Below are positions 58,780-64,000 of a stretch of DNA of 64,000 nt, one piece after another (within the stretch, counting starts at the first letter, position 1; every line of letters begins with the position of its first letter). The stretch is from the NCBI GenBank assembly GCA_951799425.1, contig OX637409.1:9830960-9894959 (forward strand). Direction: 5' to 3'. A model generated the notes under the pieces. The model searched no databases. It worked only from the letters and a program-made list of their open reading frames with translations, and was not told the DNA's origin. Both the position numbers and the translations under genes were made by a program. This DNA comes from Ilex aquifolium. Taxonomy: Eukaryota; Streptophyta; Magnoliopsida; Aquifoliales; Aquifoliaceae.

Positions 58780-60001
58780 CCCCCTCTTAAACTTGATTTT
58801 GGACCTCCAAGTCCTTATCTTGCAAATCTTTTTCATGGTTGAGGGGCTTCAATGAATTATTGGAAATTTCTTGAACTTGAGTAGCACCTCCTTCAATAGC
58901 AAGAATCATCAAAGCCATCTCTTTTGCAGTGTAGGGCTTATGATAAATTTTCACATGGTCATACATTATCTTAAATTTGTTTATTGTCATCTTCTCATTT
59001 CTGCATTTGTATTAATTCTTCTTGAACTTCTCACATTTCTTGAATTTTCCTTGGGGGTGACTCTCTTGAATCGAAAAATTCCCCTATATATACCCAACCT
59101 GTGTCACTTAGAACATTTCTCTACACCAATTTGTAAGTAACAATTAGTGAAATTTTCAAGAAATATATTACCTTGAACATGGTTCTCAACAAGATAACCT
59201 TCACTTTTATGCTTGATTGAAAAACTATTTTCCATGGTCACTACATTAGATTCCACTTTAACATCCTTAACCACATAAGGATCCTTGATTTCTTCTCCAT
59301 GTTTTACAAATTCTTTTTCTTCAATTTCTTGAGTTGTTTTTTACGCTTCATCATTTTCGTCATCCTCTGTCGTCTCTTGAGCTTCAACTTCAACTATTTC
59401 AACTTCTTTCACTTCATCAAGATGATGCTTTTCTTGATTCTCCATTAGTGTTTATTCAAAATCATTTTCTTCTTTTACATACTCATCTTCTTCAAAACAT
59501 TGTACCCAATACTCCTCGGGTAAAAACTCACTTTCATGTTTGAATACTACACACTATTTCATCTTCCAAACATGATTTGGAGAACTTGAATCTCCTACAA
59601 GTTTCCAAATCTCGGGATGAATCGCCTACTTAAGAACTTCGAGTGCATTTTTCTCTTTCTTTTCTCGGATTCTTCTAGGCAAGCCATTCCTTGGCTTTTC
59701 TTCAATCACATCCCATAAATCACATGCTTTGAGATAAGAATGTAGATTAATATTCATTATCTTGTAATTAGAGAACATCATCTTTTCACACCAAAAATAC
59801 ATATTTGGTGAATCTTCTATGATCATCAATCGCAACGATCTATCAAGACTTCAAATATTGTACTAGATCTAAAGGTGAGCTATCTAGATTTCCACGATTA
59901 TAAACTTGGCTCTGATGGAGAGTTTTCTAGACTTTCAGAAACGAAAGCTGGCTCTGAATGAGAGTTATCTTCCAGGATTTGTGCTGGCTCTGATACCAAT
60001 T
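58780..60001 (-). pseudogene. Internal region 1, broken acidic ORF
   Basis: Homologous to 60427-61647 over its full length, but the acidic reading frame is interrupted (for example near 59340 and 59450). PBS GGCTCTGATACCA (plus-strand view) at 59986-59998. Confidence 0.8.
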
Positions 60002-60426
60002 TGTTGGAATTACACCAATACTACTACAATAAGAAAATCGCTCTGATACTACTTTGTTGGAGTCAAGAGGATTGGAAATAAAATGGAAGGAAGTAGAGGA
60101 GGATATAAACACTCAAAGAAAAAATAATTTTCATACAAGTTGATTACAATCAAACACTCAACTTGGACCCTTCAATTTCTACTCAACTCTACTTATTTGA
60201 ACTCTAGGTCATGTACCCTATTTATATAGGTCATACATATAATCCCTAATATTACATTAATGTACCATTATACCCACTAACTCTAGTAACCTCTAGAATA
60301 TTAAGACACCATTATTTGAGAATTAACACCCCATTAATACTCGTCTTCCACTACTTGCATATTCCTTGCCCACTAACACACACCTTAATATTATAATAAA
60401 CTCTAAAACAAGTTTATTTTTCAACA
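60002..60426 (-). repeat. LTR-B of the array (shared central LTR)
   Basis: 425 bp, same termini as LTR-A and LTR-C. It serves as the 5' LTR of internal 1 and the 3' LTR of internal 2. Confidence 0.95.
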
Positions 60427-60677
60427 CCCCCTCTTAAACTTGATTTTACACCTCCAAGTCCTTATCTTGCAAATCTTTTTCATGGTTGAGGGGCTTCATG
60501 GAATTATTGAAAACTTCTTGAACTTGAGTACCACCTCCTTCAATAGCAAGAATCGTCAAAGCCATCTCCTTTGCAGTGTAGGGCTTATGATCAATTTGCA
60601 CATGGTCATACATTATCTTAAATTTGTTCATTGTCTTCTTCTCATTTCTACATTTGCATTCATTCTTCTTGAACTTC

Positions 60678-61208
60678 TCACATTTCTTGAATTTTCCTTG
60701 GGGGTGACTCTCTTGAACCGAAAAATTCCTCCATATTTACCCAACCTGTGTCACTTAGAACATTCTCTACACCAATTTGTAAGTAACAATTAGTGAAATT
60801 TTCAAGAAATAGATTACCTTGAACATGGTTCTCAACAAGATGACCTTCACTTTCATGTTTGATTGCAAAAGTATTTTCCATGGTCACTAAATAAGATTCC
60901 ACTTTAACATCCTTAACCACATAAGGATCATTGATTTCTTCTCCATGCTTTACAAATTCTTTTTCTTCAATTTCTTGAGTCGGTTTTTCAACTTCATCAT
61001 TTTCATCATCCTCTCTAGTATCTTGAACTTCAACTTCAACTTTTTCAACTTCTTTCACTTCATCAAGATGATGCTCTTCTTGATTCTCCATTAGTGTATA
61101 TTCAAAATCATTTTCTTTTTTTACATACTCATCTTCTTCAAAACATTGTACCCAATACTCCTTGGGTAAAAACTCACTTTCATGTTTGGATACTACACAC
61201 TCTATCAT
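60678..61208 (-). CDS. Acidic gag-position ORF of the non-autonomous element
   Basis: 176 codons, extremely Glu/Asp/Val-rich (EVKEVEKVEVEVQDTREDDE). Ends in SDTGWVNMEEFFGSRE. It lies where gag would be, but no gag core, zinc knuckle or pol motif is seen. The copy in internal 1 is broken. Further in-frame-like sequence lies upstream to about 61450. Function unknown; it could be a decayed gag or captured host sequence. Confidence 0.45.
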   Translation of the reverse strand: MIECVVSKHESEFLPKEYWVQCFEEDEYVKKENDFEYTLMENQEEHHLDEVKEVEKVEVEVQDTREDDENDEVEKPTQEIEEKEFVKHGEEINDPYVVKDVKVESYLVTMENTFAIKHESEGHLVENHVQGNLFLENFTNCYLQIGVENVLSDTGWVNMEEFFGSRESPPRKIQEM

Positions 61209-61647
61209 CTTCCAAACATGATTTGGAGAACTTGAATCTCCTACAAGTTTTCAAATCTCGGGATGAATCACCTTCTTAAGAACTTTGAGTGCCTTTTCCT
61301 CTTTCTTTTCTCAGATTCTTCTAGGCAAGCCATTCCTTGGCTTTTCTCCATTCACATCCCATAAATCACATGCTTTGAGATAAGAAGGTAGAGTAATCTT
61401 CATTTTCTTGTAATTAGAGAACATCATATTTTCACACCAAAAATACATATTTGGTGAATCTTCCATGATCATCAATCGCGACGATCTATCAAGACTTCAA
61501 ATATTGTAGTAGATCTGAAGGTGAGCTATCTAGATTTCCACGATTATAAACTTGGCTTTGATGGAGAGTTTTCTAGACTTCCAAAAACGAAAGCTAGCTC
61601 TGAATGAGAGTTATCTTTTAGGATTGGTGCTGTCTCTAATACCAATT

Positions 61648-62087
61648 TGTTGGAATTACTCCAATATTACTACAATAAGAAAGTCGCTATGATACTACTT
61701 TGTTGGATTCAAGAGGACTAGAAATAAAATGGAAGGAAGTAGAGGAGGATATGAACACTCAAAGAAAAAATAATTTCCGTACAAGTTGATTACAATCACA
61801 CACTTAACTTGGACTCTTCAATTTCTACTTAACTCTACTTATTTGAACTCTAGGTCATGTACCCTATTTATATAGGTCATACATATAATCCATAATATTA
61901 CATTAAGGTACCATTATACCTACTAACTCTAGTAACCTCTAGAATATTAAGACACCATTATTTGAGAATTAACACCTCACTAATACTCTTGTCTTCCACT
62001 AATTACATATTCCTTGCCCACTAACACACACCTAATTAACACACCTTAATATTATAATAAACTCTAAAATAATTTTATTTTTCAACA
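61648..62087 (-). repeat. LTR-C of the array
   Basis: 440 bp; includes a short extra segment near 62030-62045 (ACACACCTAATTAACACACC) relative to A and B. It is the 5'-most LTR on the minus strand. Confidence 0.95.
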
Positions 62088-62092
62088 GTTTC

Positions 62093-62419
62093 AAACCCAA
62101 CAACTTCAGCCACGAGTTCTGCAGTTAGTGTGTCATTGGTCCAACTAAGAAGAGTTTGATTTTTTATGACCCAAGTATTATATTTAGGATTAGGAACTTC
62201 CTGGTTTTGTTCCGTGAGAGTTACCAGTGGCCGAGGAACCTTGCCTTCAACAAAGTCTAGCAGTCTGTGGCTGCGAAGGATAGGAAGGAACTGGTTCTTC
62301 CAAAGTAGATAGTTAGTAGAGGTGAAGCGAATGGATATTAGATTTGTGATGGCAGATAAAGAAAGTGAAGGTGGAGAGATAGAGATGGAGGTAGAAACGT
62401 TACTGAGTTCCAATGGCAC
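62093..62419 (-). pseudogene. Copia gag N-terminus
   Basis: The minus-strand frame starts MPLELSNVSTSIS and contains FTSTNYLLWKNQFLPILRSH and LLDFVEGKVPRP, the N-terminal gag signature of plant copia elements. It runs into the array duplication GTTTC and resumes at 58347. Confidence 0.88.
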
Positions 62420-62504
62420 CAGTGACTGATGTATCCACGGTTGACATTGTTCGTCCCTTTATTTATTTATTTTTTTTTACGGTAATTGGTCTCAAGAGAC
62501 CAAT

Positions 62505-62517
62505 GGCTCTGATACCA
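62505..62517 (-). other. Copia primer binding site
   Basis: On the minus strand TGGTATCAGAGCC directly follows the 5' LTR. It is complementary to the 3' end of initiator Met-tRNA. Confidence 0.95.
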
Positions 62518-62739
62518 TGAAAAAAATTATAGTGAAGATGAGTTTGTTGGATATTCTCCACAAACTCTTGCTATTTATTTATAGGCAAATGCGTACAATG
62601 ATAAGCATGATCTAATCTCTTGATTAGAGGCAATTTATGCTTAATATCCCACTATCTAATCTATCATATCACACTACCAAATCTAATCTATCTGAATCAA
62701 TTCCATGCCAATATCTATTCTATCTTCTTATCCTTATCA
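62518..62739 (-). repeat. Copia 5' LTR
   Basis: 222 bp; on the plus strand it starts TGAAAAAA (TGATAAAG in the other LTR) and ends CCTTATCA. Confidence 0.88.
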
Positions 62740-63026
62740 ACCACTATTATCATCGTGACCCAAAATCCGCCACTACCATCACTGTTACCATTCACGACCG
62801 CTACCACCACCACAGCTGTCGTTGCCCACCACCACCATCACCATCTCTTACCACAACCACTGCCGTTCACCAACACTACCACTGTTCACCCCCACTGCAA
62901 CCGGTGATTAAATTCTTTTCTCTCTCCTCTATGTTTGTAATTTGATTTTGGGTGTGAATACAAATATGTTTATGATTGACAATTTTTTTTTATTACTTTA
63001 TGCCTTTAGACACAAACAATAACTAG

Positions 63027-64000
63027 TTTATTTATATAGTGTGTGTTGTTTTCCTCTATTTATCTAAACAAAGCATTGCTCTTCGGGGTCATTTCCACGT
63101 GGCTGCCTAAATCTTAAGTAACCACGAAGTTTCGTCTTCTTTTAGTCTTCTACTTTGTTACATCAATAATGTTGCCCCAATGAATGATGTCTTCAGCTCC
63201 ACATCCACCAACCTATCCACACACACACATCTATTTGTTTGGCTGAGTTGGTTGAACTACATATCCTTCCATTATCATATATATGATCTGCTTACTCAAA
63301 ATAGGAAAAATAAAAGGGCCTAATGATCTAGATGCACCACATTAGGACAGTTGGTACAAAAACTTTAGATCAAGGACATTTTAATAGGGTAGCAGTATCC
63401 ACTAGTGAAATCACGGCCATGACAATTTTAACATCAACTTTTTGTTTTTTAGGTTGTAACTTCCGTAATATATGGAGGCAATGGGAGAGTGAAGATCGAA
63501 CCCAAATCTGTGACATGATTTGGGTTGTCTAGGCCAATTGAATTCACCCTTGAGAATTCTAAGATCCATATTTTAGACTCGTTTATCGATGTCTTCAATT
63601 TTAATCCAAGTGTCTATATGATTAGAATTTTGCATTTAATTTGGATCTGCAAGGTGGAATGTGAAAGAAATTAGAAGAGAGATGATTGAAAGGGTGATTC
63701 TTTTGAAGCAATACTATGAAGTACTCAATCTTAGAACAGTACTTATGAGGATAAGTTTAGACATGAAAGGAGAAGAGAAGAAACATGGAACCAAACCAAG
63801 CCAATCAATAAAGTCCAACCAATTAAACTTTCCCATTACCCCCACCCAGTGTTTTTGGGTCGGACCCACCTCTACCCACAAAAAGTTTTGGGTCCCACTA
63901 CTCATGGATGTATTATATTAGCTCCAAAGTATCATCCAAAAAAAGCATGCAGACAACATAATGCATGCAAAGAAAACACAAAGAAGACAGAGTGTACACT
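63027..64000. other. Intergenic sequence
   Basis: No gene or element recognised. Short frames at 63332-63532 and 63661-63921 show no family resemblance. Confidence 0.5.

Larger units (their letters stand above)
58353..62087 (-). mobile_element. Tandem three-LTR array of a small non-autonomous LTR retrotransposon
   Basis: Order on +: LTR-A 58353-58779, internal 1, LTR-B 60002-60426, internal 2, LTR-C 61648-62087. All LTRs start TGTTGGAATTAC and end TTTTTCAACA. The whole array is flanked by one perfect duplication GTTTC (58348-58352, 62088-62092), inside the copia gag. Each internal region (about 1.2 kb) has a Met-tRNA PBS beside its upstream LTR (59986-59998; degraded at 61632-61644) and a purine tract (AAGAGGGGG on the minus strand) beside its downstream LTR. 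No pol; size and content fit a non-autonomous (LARD/TRIM-like) family. Confidence 0.92.
54317..62739 (-). mobile_element. Ty1/copia retrotransposon inserted in H3
   Basis: 5' LTR 62518-62739 (minus-strand start TGATAAGG; plus-strand end TTATCA), 3' LTR 54317 to about 54500 (starting TGATAA, other end eroded). Flanks GCCAC and ACCAC match at four of five bases. The Met-tRNA PBS is adjacent to the 5' LTR. Domain order on the minus strand is gag, zinc knuckle, protease, integrase, RT, RNase H, which defines copia. Frames are broken throughout. Gag is interrupted by the array at 58353-62087. Confidence 0.9.
53940..63026 (+). mobile_element. Helitron-like element H3, split by a copia insertion
   Basis: The core is CCACCA-rich (53955-54310, then 62745-62890). 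The 3' end (62890-63026) matches H1 and H2 on the opposite strand and ends CTAG followed by T. The 5' boundary is not clear, and the family 5' end TCTATATAATAAAG was not found upstream. The copia element at 54317-62739 interrupts the core. Confidence 0.55.

Noticed and set aside
63332..63921. ORFs near the right edge
   Set aside because: Short, no family resemblance, and no codon or splice evidence.

Overview
This is plant nuclear DNA, most likely from a eudicot. It has one spliced plastid-type gene with long introns, high AT content, and dense plant-specific transposable elements (Athila, Tat-like and chromovirus Ty3/gypsy, Ty1/copia, PIF/Harbinger, Mutator-like and Helitron-like). No prokaryotic organisation, rRNA or tRNA gene was seen. 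The sequence does not fix the species.

Genes. The one apparently intact host gene is a chloroplast farnesol/phytol kinase (FOLK-like), six exons on + from 2459 to 10502, 317 aa. Its 6.2-kb first intron holds a broken antisense gypsy fragment, a sense-oriented pol tail with an LTR, and a 217-bp tandem duplication. Two fragments of host genes also occur: the first exons of a cytochrome b561 gene carried inside a Harbinger-type transposon (12061-12877), and a galacturonosyltransferase (GAUT) exon with three stops and a frameshift (52667-53180).

Layout. 1-2458: an inverted-repeat MITE, then a Helitron-like element (H1) with a GTG-rich minisatellite core that ends 80 bp before the FOLK start codon. 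11770-34427: a 22.7-kb nest. A Tat-like LTR element (T1, target duplication AATAGT) was hit by a Harbinger element in its 5' LTR (11867-15650, itself holding a foldback element at 13145-14189), by a chromovirus LTR+gag fragment (17202-~20580), and by a young 12.1-kb Athila-like element (21333-33428, target duplication GGGAT). 35002-37763 and 46217-50606: two more deleted copies of the Tat-like family (T2, T3). 34.4-45 kb: several small TIR elements, two with perfect 9-bp target duplications. 45119-46174: a second Helitron-like copy (H2). ~53.9-63.0 kb: a third Helitron-like copy (H3) split by a Ty1/copia element (54317-62739, minus strand). The copia element is itself split by a tandem LTR-internal-LTR-internal-LTR array of a small non-autonomous retrotransposon (58353-62087, target duplication GTTTC).

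Most unusual signals. (1) The Athila-like element carries clusters of a 10-bp palindrome, CGTCCGGACG, often in pairs exactly 23 bp apart. They lie upstream of the TATA box in both LTRs and again, as an eight-copy cluster, just upstream of an internal TATAAATA that precedes its intact 361-aa third ORF. This looks like a duplicated promoter module giving that ORF its own transcription. (2) A three-LTR tandem array inserted as one unit. (3) A Harbinger element carrying a spliced cytochrome b561 5' fragment. All functional statements rest on reading the sequence and on family knowledge; nothing was searched in a database.
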